Shown here piece after piece: positions 10,461 through 20,851 of a DNA stretch of 64,000 bases; the first letter of the stretch is position 1, and the number at the start of each line of letters is the position of its first letter. Source of the stretch: Dipteronia dyeriana (Eukaryota > Streptophyta > Magnoliopsida > Sapindales > Sapindaceae); the NCBI GenBank assembly GCA_032871835.1, contig CM065296.1:54465288-54529287 (forward strand), in the 5' to 3' direction. A program made the translations under genes and the position numbers. Below the pieces are notes generated by a model, which was given only the letters and a program-made list of their open reading frames with translations, searched no databases and was not told the DNA's origin.

Positions 10461-11938
10461 CTACTTTCTACTTTGGATGCTAAATTGTTTGGTTTTGAAT
10501 ACATTAAACAGTTGTATGTGGAAGATTCTGATTTTGGCAATGTGTTCAATGCATGTGAAAAGGCTGCATTTGGTAAATTTTATAGGCATGATGGATTTTT
10601 GTTTAGAGAAACTAAATTATGTGTGCCTAAGAGTTCTTTGCTTGAATTGCTTGTTAGAGAAGCTCATGGGGGAGGTTTGATGGGGCATTTTGGTGTAGCT
10701 AAGACGTTAGATACTTTTCATGAACATTTTTTTTGGTCTCATATAAAACGTGATGTAGAAAGAATCTGTGAGAAATGCATTACTTGTAGACAAGCCAAGT
10801 CTAGGATTAAGCCTCATGGATTGTATACTCCTTTGCCTATACCTAGTGGACCTTGGATTGATATTTCTATGGATTTTGTGTTGGGTTTGCCTAGGTCAAA
10901 AAGGGGTAGGAATTCTATATATGTGGTTGTTGATAGGTTTTCTAAAATGGCAAATTTCATTCCTTGTCATAAAACCGATGATGCATCACATATTGCTGAT
11001 TTGTTTATTAAAGAAATTGTAAGATTGCATGGCATGCCTAAGACCATTGTTTCGCATAGAGATGCTAAGTTCTTAAGCAACTTTTGGAAGACTTTATGGG
11101 GTAAGTTAGGCACTAAACTTTTATTTTCTACTACTTGTCATCCACAAACTGATGGTCAAACTGAAGTAGTTAATAGGACTTTATCTAACTTGTTGTGTGC
11201 TATAATACAAAAGAACTTGAAAACATGGGAGGATTGTCTGCCGCATGTAGAGTTTGCTTATAATAGGAGCGTGCATTCTACAACTCATTTTTTGCCTTTT
11301 GAAATTGTGTATGGTTTTAACCTATTGACTTCTTTGGATTTAATTCCTTTACCTGTGAATGAGCATGTTAACTTGGATGGAAAGAAAAAGGCAGATTTTG
11401 TTAACCAACTCCATGAAAAGACTCGGGAAAACGTAGAGAGACGAACTAAGCAATACGCCAATCAAGCAAACAAAGGGCGTAAGAAGGTTGTGTTTGAGCC
11501 CGGTGATTAGGTGTGGTTGCATATGAGGAAGGAACGATTCCCAGTCTAGCGGAGTTCTAAACTACTTCCAAGGGGAGATGGCTCATTTCAAGTGATTGAA
11601 AGAATCAATGACATCGCATACAAGTTGAATCTTCCAGGTGCGAACAATGTTAGTGCAAGCTTTAATGTTTCTAATTTGTCTCCTTTTGATGTAGGTGATG
11701 ATTTGAGGACAAATCCTTTTCAAGAGGGAGGGAATGATGAGAACAAGGCAGCTGTATCAAATGATCCATTGCATGTTCCGGTTCGGCCAATAACAAGGGC
11801 AAGAGCTAAGAGATTCAAAGAAGCACTAAATGGCCTAATTCAAGACACTTGGGTTGATTTTGAATTGTTGAAGTCCAAGATAAGCCCACATGAAGACCAA
11901 GGCATAATTAATGTCATTAAAGCAATTAATTAGGCTGA
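10461..11938 (+). pseudogene. D1 integrase, C-terminus extending into the LTR
   Basis: This domain inserts the element's DNA. The zinc-binding region runs through [13 protein letters not shown] and [11 protein letters not shown]. The core begins SMDFVLGLP, and the second catalytic position reads VSHRD instead of VSDRD (His codon 11055-11057), so an active-site Asp is lost. [14 protein letters not shown] follows. The C-terminal [14 protein letters not shown] stretch continues with [14 protein letters not shown] inside the 3' LTR, which starts at 11735. Stops lie at 11508, 11547 and 11932. An integrase end overlapping the LTR is a trait known from CRM chromoviruses. Confidence 0.88.
11722..11734 (+). 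other. D1 polypurine tract
   Basis: AAGAGGGAGGGAA directly precedes the 3' LTR and is the expected plus-strand primer. It lies inside the pol reading frame (QEGGND), as does its D2 counterpart at 40260-40272. Confidence 0.85.
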
Positions 11939-12482
11939 ATAAGGAAGACTTGGGTGTGTGGCACAAGCTAGGAGAAGAGTCAACTTTGGCTGATTTATTC
12001 CCTTTTAATTTCCAAAGAATAATAGTTGATTTGTTTCCCAAATTAAGGGGCTGATTTGTTTCTAGATTTAGCTTTCCAATTAGGGAGCAAGTCAATAGTT
12101 TCTCAAATTAGTTTTCTTCTGATTATAAGGCCTTAATGGCCGAATTATCTGGTTTCCGTTTAGGATGGCTTATAGCCTTTCTTTTCGTTTAGGGTTTTAG
12201 TATATAAAGGAACGAATTGGATGTAATTCGACAGACTTGAATTGAATAAAAAAATTGTGAGAGTTCATCTCTTTTTGGTTCTGAAAACTTGACTTATCAC
12301 TCACATCATCTTTTGTTCTTGAGTGTGGCGTCTTCAACTTCTTAATACCGTTGGTTCTTACCTCCTTATAGGTAACGGGTCACGGTTCGATAACGTTCTT
12401 GTTTATAAACTTCGTTAGAAAACGATCCTTCGTTACCATATATTGGTTCCGGGTCTCACTGCTCTTGGTGAGGTTCATATCA
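11735..12482 (+). repeat. D1 3' LTR
   Basis: This is a 748-bp LTR from TGATGAGAAC to TTCATATCA, with a TATA box at 12201. It differs from the 5' LTR by about 22 substitutions and a small indel near 12310. It is followed by the CATAT duplication. Confidence 0.92.
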
Positions 12483-12487
12483 CATAT

Positions 12488-13012
12488 TGATCGGGAACAG
12501 CTTTCGACCTCACCCATGGTATATCAAAGACCCAATCTAACCTGAAGTAGTCGATAAGACACTCAAGATTATGATCACCCACATATAGCCATCATTAGTT
12601 TATATATATGAATCTCATCGGTAAACGAATCTTGGTGAGAGATTCGTATAGATCATGGCCCAGTCCTATATGATCACATCATAAAAGGTGCCTCAATTCC
12701 CATATCTCATATGAATGATTCATGATAGAATCATCGTACATTACCAAATGGTCCGCAACTATAAATTAACCACAAATAAAGTACCCAGCTTTATTTGCTA
12801 TCTATGGAATCTTTAGATTGCACGTCTCTTACTGTATCCATTTGTATATGACACTCATGTACATTGTTTGAGATTACATCCGGCAATCTTGGATGTTAAG
12901 TATATGCACAAATTTTAAAATAAACAACACAACAAGAATGAATTGAACTTTTCCTTTTATTTATTTCATAAATCCATTTACAAATTACGTCTTTAGGGCA
13001 TAAACCCAAACA
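12488..13012 (-). repeat. A1 3' LTR, inner segment
   Basis: The A1 LTR continues after D1 and matches 46330-46855. It ends GCATAAACCCAAACA, the reversed start of the LTR (TGTTTGGG). No gene is seen. Confidence 0.88.
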
Positions 13013-13027
13013 ATCTCCTACTTGCAC
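13013..13027 (-). other. A1 polypurine tract
   Basis: Read on the minus strand, GTGCAAGTAGGAGAT abuts the 3' LTR. The purine core AAGTAGGAGA is at the expected place. It is short and imperfect. Confidence 0.55.
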
Positions 13028-13400
13028 TAAAGCATGTAAGGCATGTCTCGTAACCCTATACCATCTAGGTGACCCAAAAACACTTTAGTCGGTAAGGTTT
13101 TCGTAAATGGATCAGCATGATTGACTGAAAACACTTTAGCAGCTTCACAAGCGGCTACATATTCGGCTTCCATAGTGGAGTCATCAATGCAAGACTGCTT
13201 GATACTTCTCCACACAATGGCTCCACCACCCATGGTGAATACTGATCCAGACATGGATTTCCTAGAATCCATGTCTGACTAAAAATCAGAATCTGTGTAT
13301 CCTAACGGGATCAAATCCTGCCCGGAATACACTAGCATATAGTTTCTCGTTCTCCGAATATACTTGAGAATTGTCTTGACAACAACTCAATCATCCAATC
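13028..13400 (-). pseudogene. A1 RNase H, internally deleted
   Basis: Minus-strand reading gives MDSRKSMSGSVFTMGGGAIVW and DDSTMEAEYVAACEAAK, then jumps to VNHADPFTKTLPTKVF and GLRDMPYML, the usual end of copia pol. The stretch normally between AAK and ADPFTK, including the last catalytic residues, is gone (junction near 13137). A stop at about 13278 separates it from RT. The domain cannot be functional. Confidence 0.82.
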
Positions 13401-14345
13401 CTGGGTTGGACTGGTATCTGCTGACTACTTTGACTGCATAGCAGATGTCTGGTTTCATGCATAACATAGCATACATGAGACTACCTACTGCTGATGCATA
13501 GGGTACACGTCTCATATCCTCAGCTTATTGAGGTGTCTTAGGACACTATTCCTTAGACAAGTGAACTCCATGCCTAGAAGGTAAATTACCTTTCTTGGAG
13601 TTTTGCATCAAAAGTCGTACAAGAATCTTGTCGATATATGATGCCTGAGACAGTGCTATGAGTTTGTTCTTATGATCCCTTAAAAGTTGGATCCCTAGAA
13701 CATAGCTCACCTCTCCCAAATCTTTCATTTAGAATTGGCTAGCCAGCCAGCCCTTTATATTAGACAACACTCCCACATCATTCCCAATAAGTAGGATATC
13801 ATCTACGTATAGGACAAAGAAAACTACTTTCTTATCAATGGTGCACTTGTAGACATAAGGCTCATCGACGTTCTGCTCGAAGCCATAGGTTTTGATCACA
13901 TTATCAAGCCTTATGTTCCAAGATCTTAATGTTTGCTTAAGTCCTTAGATAGACCTTTGCAACTTACAAAAATTTTGCTCGTGATCTGGAGACACGAATC
14001 CCTCTGGTTGTATCATATAGATGCTCTCATCAAGATTGTCATTCAAGAATGCAGTCTTGACGTCCATTTGCCTAATTTCGTAATCAAAATAGGCAGCAAT
14101 GGATAAGAGAATCCTAGTAGACTTAAACATGGCTACTAGCGAGAAAGTCTCTTCATAATCGACCCCCTCTTTCTGGGTATAACCCTTGGCCACTAGCCTT
14201 GCCTTGAAGGTCTCTACCTTCCCATATACTCCTCTCTTTCTCTTGTAGATCCATTTACACCCTATGAGTTTTACCCAATCCGGTAAGTCTACAAGATCCC
14301 AGACTGAATTAGGGTACATGGACTCCATCTCGAGATTCATGGCTT
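13401..14345 (-). pseudogene. A1 reverse transcriptase (copia)
   Basis: Minus-strand motifs in order are NSVWDLVDLP, GCKWIYKRKRG, FKARLVAKGYTQKEGVDYEETFS, DVKTAFLNDNLDESIYMIQPEGF, then catalytic YVDD at 13798-13809 (complement), followed by DLGEVSYVLGIQLLRD and SQASYIDKIL. Stops are scattered, for example near 13728 and 13945. YVDD is intact here, whereas the sister copy A2 has YVDE. Confidence 0.88.
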
Positions 14346-15780
14346 TAAGCCATTAATCTTTATCAGGATCTTCCATTGCATTCGTAAATGTCAACGGATC
14401 ATCTACACTTTCAGCAGAGACAACACCTTGTCCCTCACCTATACCTAAACAACGTTAAGGTTGTCTCACAAACCTCACACTACGTCTAAGTGGTAGTGGA
14501 TCCTGATCAAGAACCATCTGACTCTCAGATGTTTATGGATCAATAAATTTTGTTGATGAAACACTAGTCTCACCAGGCTCCAACTCATTTAATACAATCT
14601 TGGAATGAGGTTTATGGTTACTAATGTAATTATCCCTAAGAAACGTTGCATTTGTCGATACAAATACTTTATTGTCTTCAGGACTATAGAAGTGCCCACC
14701 TTTGGTCTTCTTAGAGTATCCTACAAACAGGCAGACAACAAACTTGGAGTCTAACTTTCCAGTTCTGTTCTTCAGCACGTGTACTGGACACCCCCATATG
14801 CAGAAATATCGCAAACTAGCTTTATGACCATTCCACAACTCTAGGAGAGTCTTAGGAACAGATTTGGATGGCACTACATTCAAAATGTATGCCACTGTTT
14901 GTAACGCATATCCCTAAAAGGAATTTGGTAATGATGAGAAACTAATCATAGATCTCACCATTTCCATCAGGGTTCTATTTCTCCTCTCCGCCACACCATT
15001 TTGCTAAGGTGTACTGGGAGCTGTAAATTGGGAAACTATCTCATGCTCGACCATAAAGTCTTCAAACTCTTGGTCAAGGTACTCACCTCCACGATCTGAT
15101 CGTAGTGAATTTATAGTCTTACCTAATTGATTCTCAACTTCAACTCGAAATTCTTTGAACATTTCAAATGTTTACGACTTCCGTTGCATTAGGTAGACGT
15201 TTCCATATCTTGAGTAGTCATCTATAAAGGTGACATAATACTCATAACCATCCATAGCTTTAACATTCATCGGTCTGTAGACCTCTGTATGTATAAGCTC
15301 TAGCAGTTCTTTAGCTCTAAGCCATTTTCCAGTAAAAGGTCTCTTAGTTATCTTACCTTCCAGACAAGATTTGCAGACAGGTAAGGTGCCAACCTTTAAC
15401 TCACTTAAAGGTCCGTTTTTTACTAGTCTGTCTATCCAGTCAAGATTGATATGACCAAGCCTTAGATGCCAGAGATACGTGTCATTATTTGGAGAAATCT
15501 TATGTCTCGTTTAGTTTTTGGTTTTTCAACCTTAAACATTTCGGTGTTGAGCTATGTAGTATGTATTAACGGTCTTAACACATACAAATTGTTTTCATTA
15601 ATTCCTGAACAAATATTCAGACCATTCTTTTCAATAATAATAGACTTATTATTAAAAGAAACAGAATATTTTTGTTCTAACAACTTAGAAACGGAAATCA
15701 AATTTTGTGTAAATCCAGGAATATAAAATACATTGTAAACAATAAATAATTATTACAAAAATGTAATCTAATTACGCCCA
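14346..15780 (-). pseudogene. A1 integrase and pre-integrase region
   Basis: The minus strand carries the copia integrase: the C-terminal part SKSVPKTLLELWNGHKASLRYFCIWGCPVHVLK (open 14533-14895), with FVGYSKKTKGGHFYSPEDNKVFVSTNATF after it in reading order. Upstream pieces such as the SDRGG and EHEIVSQ regions are readable only with stops and shifts. Alignment with A2 (55063-56100) and B2 (61700-62550) makes the domain certain, although no long frame is left between 14900 and 15780. Confidence 0.8.
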
Positions 15781-16191
15781 CTGCTCGTGCTGACACGACA
15801 TCCCCTGACCCCACACGCATTGAGAAGGCTAGCTCATTTAGCTGTGTCTAAGAATCAGTTCATTGTAAGAAGAACAAACATGGTTAGTGGCCCCCGAATC
15901 AACAATCCAGGGAGAAGAATCATCTTCCACTAAACATGACTCAAGAACAAGTAAATCATATTTACTTTTCTTGGACTTCTTCTTGCTTTGGGTTTTTGTC
16001 GGTTTGGGCTTACCCTTCGCTTTCCCAGTAGACCTCTTTCTCTTCTTATTATTGGAGCAGGAAGATGGTTCGGCAACATTTGCCTCACCGGTTTTACCCT
16101 TGTTGTCCTTAGTCAAAGACTCAAAGGTAGTAAGCTCATTGAGCAACTATGTGAGATTGAACCTGAACTTGTTCATCTTTTAGTTACTCTT
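15781..16191 (-). pseudogene. A1 gag C-terminus and protease
   Basis: Minus-strand reading gives the gag tail LLNELTTFESLTKDNKGK, a Lys-rich stretch (KRKRSTGKAKGKPKPTKTQSKKKSKK) and the protease motif WIVDSGATNHVC with the DSGA active site. It is the downstream half of the gag whose upstream half is at 29611-30117; element E separates them. Codons just before the break are interrupted by a stop (AACTAA) absent from A2. Confidence 0.85.
16187..16191. repeat. Target site duplication of E (CTCTT), left copy
   Basis: CTCTT precedes the LTR at 16192 and recurs at 29606-29610. The A2 gag has one copy (AAGAG on the plus strand) at the matching place. Confidence 0.9.
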
Positions 16192-17022
16192 TATTGATGT
16201 CGATTTCTCAATTTGTGAGAAAGTCAACAAGATTGGATTTTAGTCGTGACCTCAAAGAGAAGGAGAAGGAGAATGCAATTTGAAACTAGTTAGATGCAAG
16301 TTTACGTGGTAAAACTCCGGTGATTGAAGAAACGTCCACGAGTGGTTGAATAAACAACCGAGCCAAAATCCACTATTGAAATAAAGATTTACAACTCTCG
16401 ATCTCTCTTTTTTCTCTTTGCGTGCTCTTCTATCTCTTTCTATGATGAGATTATATATTTATTTATATGTGTATAGTACCCTAATCCTTTTTGTACAAGT
16501 AATGAAAGAATTTTGTATTTAATTACAATTTGGTTGCTTATTGGAGTCTTCTTTAACTTTTTTCCTAGTTCAGAGAATGTAGGAAGATCGAATGGGATTC
16601 CAAAGATATAGTCATTTTAGGACTTTATTTCCTTATAAATGTGCAGTCTTCTTGAAAGAATAAAGTTGTTGCTTGATCAGGAACCTGTTTTCCTGTTTGG
16701 TATTTTGTTCTTCTAGAAGTTCTTGAAATGGATGTCTTTGTGTATTTGAGCATCACTTTTGGTTTACCCATGTGTGAATTATTTATTGGACTTCTTTATT
16801 CGGGATTCCTATTTTTGTTAGAGGGGAATATGATGTCTGTTGATCCCGAGTAGAACATGATGGCACCTGGTCCCGATCAGGTCTTGCTCAGCACTTGTAT
16901 TTATACTCACTCGGTTAGTGATATCTTGAAGGATATTTTCTGAATGCCTATTCAGATATCTACCTGGCAATCTTATCCATCTTGTCAATGATGTGTACAT
17001 CTAATAAAATGTAGATATAACA
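16192..17022 (-). repeat. E 3' LTR
   Basis: This is an 831-bp LTR homologous to 28751-29605. Its outer end reads TATTGATGTCG where the other copy has TGTTGACGTCG, so the terminal dinucleotide is mutated. On the minus strand it begins TGTTATATC. The open frames within it are not conserved. Confidence 0.9.
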
Positions 17023-17036
17023 ATACCCCCTTAAAA
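17023..17036 (-). other. E polypurine tract
   Basis: Read on the minus strand, TTTTAAGGGGGTAT directly precedes the 3' LTR. The AAGGGGG core fits a plus-strand primer. Confidence 0.8.
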
Positions 17037-17771
17037 TATTTTTACCGAGTAGGAATTTGTTCTAGACGAACGTATTTTAATCCACCCTTTAATCTTTTAC
17101 GCCTCGTAAATGCCAGAGTAAATGTCTTGTCATAATGATGTGTCTTAATGGTGACTATGTAAATTCAATTTGCCCCTTCACGCGAAATCTCAATAATTAT
17201 GACATTTTAGAATCCTAATGGCCTTGTTCAGTTCTTTTCTTGACACGTGTCTTCCACCACTTCATTTATTGATATCATTTATAAAAAACGACATGCGCGT
17301 CTCCTGGTGCGACGCCTATGTCATCAAATCTTTCTTCTATTTTTTCCCACTTTTTGAGACCCTAGGGTTTCGTATCATTGTCCCTTTAAATGCTCCACTG
17401 AACGGGGTTGCTCTAGTTCATTTTTACAAACTCAAACCATAAATTTTCAACCCAGATTTCCTTACGCAAAAATTTACCTCTACTCTCCGTTGAAGTTTTT
17501 ACAGCTAGTTCCTTTATTCTCAAGGTTAGTTCTGTTGGATCTTGTTTCACGACAGCACCTTTTCGCTATAGCTTTCGAAGCGCTTGATCATGGAGATTTT
17601 CAATTAGTTTCTTGTGTTCGTAGACTGTTGGGGGAGATCCCTCCAGATGAACCTCCTTTTTAAGATGTTGACATTTTTAGGCTTTACCCTGACGTCTGTT
17701 TAAGTTCTAGTTCTGAATCATCCAGTTCTGAAACTATCGTTTCTGATCACAGGGTTCCTCTTTAATCCAGG
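17037..17771. other. E: untranslated region before the antisense ORF
   Basis: No conserved frame is seen. Read on the plus strand, it would be the leader and promoter side of the antisense ORF at 17772. It contains CCCTAGGGTTT near 17360, of a kind frequent in plant 5' leaders. The 74-codon frame at 17218 shows no recognisable motif. No TATA box can be assigned with confidence. Confidence 0.4.
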
Positions 17772-18674
17772 ATGGGAAAACATCAGAGTAAAAATGAGGT
17801 CCATAAGCATGGCTCGGGCAGCGTTCGAATCAGGGAGCAAATTGTTGATGAGAAGGACGTTGAAGAGGAGTTTAGTACATCTCGTATCCCTTTTTCTGTT
17901 GATCGCCGGAGTGGGTATGATGTTGAGCCAAATGTGGTCGGGGAAGATGAGATCATGAAGTATCGTGCTCGATTTGACCTAGACAACTCGGTTATAATGT
18001 CTCCTGCTGGTGATAGAGTTGTATGGAACCCTCATCCGGGTATGATGACAATATATGGGTCCATGCTCTACTGTGGTGTGACTCTTCCTCTCCAGCCTTT
18101 TATTGCTTGGTTTCTGGCCAAAGCAGGGATCGCAACAGCCCAACTGGCCCCGAATAGCTATAAGATCTTGATGTGGAAGTGGCATAGGTGGAGTTGAATG
18201 AACCTATCACCTCTTTCCCCGGATGAAATCAGGCATTTTTATACACAAATGCAGTCTGGTCTGACGGGAACCTATTTTCTTATGTTCAATCCGCCAGATT
18301 GCTGGGTCTTTGAGGGGACAAAAGTGAACTGGGGAGTTGAAACCTTCATGGATGCAAAAAAGAGAGATTTCGTGTGGGGATTTCCTTCATCGAAAAAGCA
18401 CTGGAAGAACAGTTGGTTCTTTGCCGGAGGGAACTTAGAACTTCAGGTTACTCTCTCGGCCGAGGGGAATCAGACGGTGCTAAAGATTCCCTATTTTTTC
18501 TGTTCTCCTGATATATGAAAGAAGAAAAAACTTGAATTCTCTGATGCTGAGCTGACCAGACTTGCTCGATCTGCAGTGCATACTCTGGAAAAAAGAAGCA
18601 GGTCCTATCTTTTTAACGAGAAGAAGATGATAGAGGTTGGCTTTTTAGCCAGATTTTAGGCTATCGCAGGTGAC
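17772..18674 (+). pseudogene. E antisense ORF, first exon (putative gypsy-type transposon domain)
   Basis: The frame starts MGKHQSKNEVHKHGSGS and continues through VWNPHPGMMTIYGSMLYCGVTLP, LQPFIAWFLAKAGIATAQLAPNSYKIL. This resembles the plant putative gypsy-type transposon domain (Transposase_28 family), whose biochemical role is unknown. One frame runs for 301 codons with stops at 18195 (TGA), 18516 (TGA) and 18657 (TAG), the last probably from CAG. It lies opposite to gag-pol, between integrase and 3' LTR, where Tat elements often carry an extra antisense ORF. Confidence 0.75.
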
Positions 18675-18749
18675 GTAAGTGGTTTTCCCCTTTTATTTTT
18701 TATTTTGCTTTTATATTACTTCTGACTTTGTTCTCTTTATCATGTTTAG
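18675..18749 (+). other. Intron-like segment in the E antisense ORF
   Basis: GTAAGT at 18675 matches the donor consensus. A T-rich tract ends in ATGTTTAG at 18749. The 75-nt segment lies between two stretches of coding-like sequence. The two sides are out of phase by one base, so an indel in this dead copy or a different splice site must be assumed. Confidence 0.45.
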
Positions 18750-19804
18750 TGTATGATCAAGAGGACCATTCGGCCGATCTCAGCTTCCATCTTACTCGGG
18801 CTGAGAAACGGAAGACGATCGAATCTCCTGCTCGTCCTCATAAGGTTCGTCGGGTAGTATCATTCATTAAGTTGAGTAATGATGATACCGAGGGTAAAGT
18901 TCCCTTGAGCGTTCAAGTTGAAGCTTCTGAAAGGGAGGAAACTACAAACCTGAACAAGGATTCTTTGCCTCCTAATGTCGATGCTGCAAGGGCGGAATCC
19001 TCAGGAGACCCTTCTTATCCCACACCCAAGGATATGCTAAGGGCGATGTCTTCTAGTCGAGTCTTCATTAGGGATGATTTTTGGAGCAGTTTCAGGGATG
19101 GTTCCTCAACGGATCGTCTTCAAAATATTTTCAATGGCGTATCCTATTTAAGTCCTATTCTATCCCAACTGAAGTCTTTTGCCTGTTAGATTTTTAATTT
19201 TAACTTCTTTGTAGATGGTAGCTGAGTTTGCTGAGTTGATTCAGATGCAACATCATCAAGTTGATCGAATAAGGCACCTCGAAGCTCAGCTGAAGGAGAG
19301 TGAGGATAGTCGTGCTCTGGTCGAGGCGGCTTATCAGAGGGAGGTGAGCTCTGCCCAAGAATTCATTGATCATGCTTGGCTAAGCAAGTGGTAGCCAAGG
19401 AGAAGGCTTCTTTGGCAGAATAGAAGGATGTATCCTTCCAAAATTTACTCTCTGCTACCCAGGAGTCAATGCTCAAGGCTGAATAGGAGACTGAAAAAGC
19501 CAGGTCATCTTATGAGCAGAAAATCCAAGATTTGGAGCGGCAGGCCTTGATAGTCGAATCTCTTTCAAATGAGGCTTGGCTGGAGCTTGAGGTCCAAGGG
19601 GTTGACCGTTTTAAAAGGTCTCTGGTTTATGATACCTTTCTTTTTCGGGAGTTTCAGTGGGGGCTGGTCTTGGCTGGAGAGTTTTTCAAGGTCAAGAATC
19701 GGGCAACTGATAAAGCTCGAACTAACTGGGAGTTGTCGATAAAGAACCACGTGGACCGGTCATTAGAATCTCTTCGAACTCAAATGAAGAAGTGGAGGGC
19801 ATAA
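18750..19804 (+). pseudogene. E antisense ORF, second part with coiled coil
   Basis: This continues with VYDQEDHSADLSFHLTRAEKR and a Ser/Pro-rich linker to about 19189. A second acceptor-like CTTCTTTGTAG ends at 19214, though no good donor precedes it. The frame then reads MVAEFAELIQMQHHQVDRIR and a long Glu/Lys/Gln-rich heptad-like region to MKKWRA at 19804, predicting a coiled coil. One frameshift (about 19385) and two TAG stops (about 19422 and 19484, likely from CAG) break it. Function is unknown. Confidence 0.65.
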
Positions 19805-19905
19805 TGTCACACCTGCTTGATTTATTGCCCAAGTAACTTTAGCGAGTATCTTTTTTGACTTGGTTTTACCAAGAACTTTTTATCGGCTAACTTTATTTCT
19901 TCGTG

Positions 19906-20145
19906 CCAAGTATCTTATTAAACTGGTTGATTATATCTGCACCAAGTATCTTATTAAACTGGCTAATTTTGTTCGAGTAACTTCATCGAGTATCTTATTA
20001 AACTTGGTTTCATTACCTAGAACAATTTTTAACGCCAAGTATCTTATTAAACTGGCTAATACATTTCTTTGCGCCAAGTATCTTATTAAACTGGCTAATA
20101 CATTTCTTTGCGCCAATTATCTTATTAAACTGGCTTATATTATTA
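19906..20145 (+). repeat. E tandem repeat array, 36-39 bp units
   Basis: The core CAAGTATCTTATTAAACTGG recurs at about 19907, 19943, 19988 (variant), 20036, 20075 and 20114 (variant). The last units have a 39-bp period. The array lies between the antisense ORF and the pol end. Similar minisatellites are common in Tat/Ogre untranslated regions. The 139-codon frame across it is a by-product. Confidence 0.85.
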
Positions 20146-20684
20146 ATCAAGCCATCTTGAAACAAGCGAGTAGATTTATACTCGTATTTCATACTCGGTT
20201 GCTACCCAAACATTATTTTAAGGCTGACCATGATCATATGTTTGAGTCCTTACATAGGTTACTGAGGAAGTCTCCTTAGTTTTGTCTGTGTAAGGGTTTG
20301 CCGAATTGTTAAGCTTTTGAACTGCTTAACACAGCTGCATATCTCATCAGGATTTTTCCAGATTGCGCCCCGAGTCGTTATCCAGAATCTGGTACATCGG
20401 GTTTGCCTTTTTGCTAAGGTCAACTGACCTTGCTCGGCTGGCGTGCTCCTTCGAGCTTCTCCGTCCATTCGGGAATTTTACCAAATTAAGGTCCCGAGCA
20501 TTCTATTTGCATGTTCTTATTATCATGCTTGTCTTTCATATGTTCTTATTATCATATGCTTTAGATTTCGATAATCCCGAGCTTGGTTTTTATTTATAAC
20601 TGCAAAACTAACAATTATAAAATTTCAAAGCTAATAATTGACCCCGACTAAAATTGTGCTAACTAAAAAGGAAACAAAATTTCA
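20146..20684. other. E: post-pol untranslated region
   Basis: I see no conserved coding frame, RNA gene or terminal repeat. Two near-identical 15-bp stretches (about 20515 and 20535, around ATGTTCTTATTATCAT) form a short local duplication. It separates the pol end from the minisatellite. Confidence 0.4.
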
Positions 20685-20828
20685 AGGATAAAAAATCTTC
20701 AAATATTGGGCGTGGCATGGTCGGGGTAAGACCCCTCCATCTAGTCGTACAATCCAATATGCTCTATGACCAGCTACTCCTTCAATCTTGTACGGGTCTT
20801 CCCACTTGTCAGCCAAGGAATCTCCAGC
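20685..20828 (-). pseudogene. E integrase C-terminal end
   Basis: Minus-strand reading gives LADKWEDPYKIEGVAGHRAYWIVRLDGG, then RPCHAQYLKIFYP, the usual end of Tat integrases (WEGPY...W.A..LK..Y). The hAT insertion separates it from the rest of integrase at 23156 and above. A stop lies at the natural end. Confidence 0.75.
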
Positions 20829-20851
20829 TAGGGCTGGTAATTCGGGTTCAT

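Larger units (their letters stand above)
5775..12482 (+). mobile_element. Element D1: CRM-like chromovirus (Ty3/gypsy)
   Basis: This is a near-complete gypsy element of 6.7 kb: LTR, primer site, leader, gag, protease, RT, RNase H, integrase, polypurine tract, LTR. It is flanked by perfect CATAT duplications at 5770-5774 and 12483-12487. The empty target site is visible in the A1 5' LTR near 46324 (GAGCATATTGATC). By eye the two LTRs differ at about 22 of roughly 745 positions. The integrase C-terminus reads into the LTR, as in CRM elements. Many in-frame stops show it is dead. Confidence 0.93.

Noticed and set aside
17218..17442. 74-codon plus-strand frame before the E antisense ORF
   Set aside because: No motif, no supporting second copy; probably leader sequence.
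19906..20145. Regular repeats that might suggest a CRISPR array
   Set aside because: Units are contiguous tandem repeats without unique spacers, inside a plant retrotransposon.
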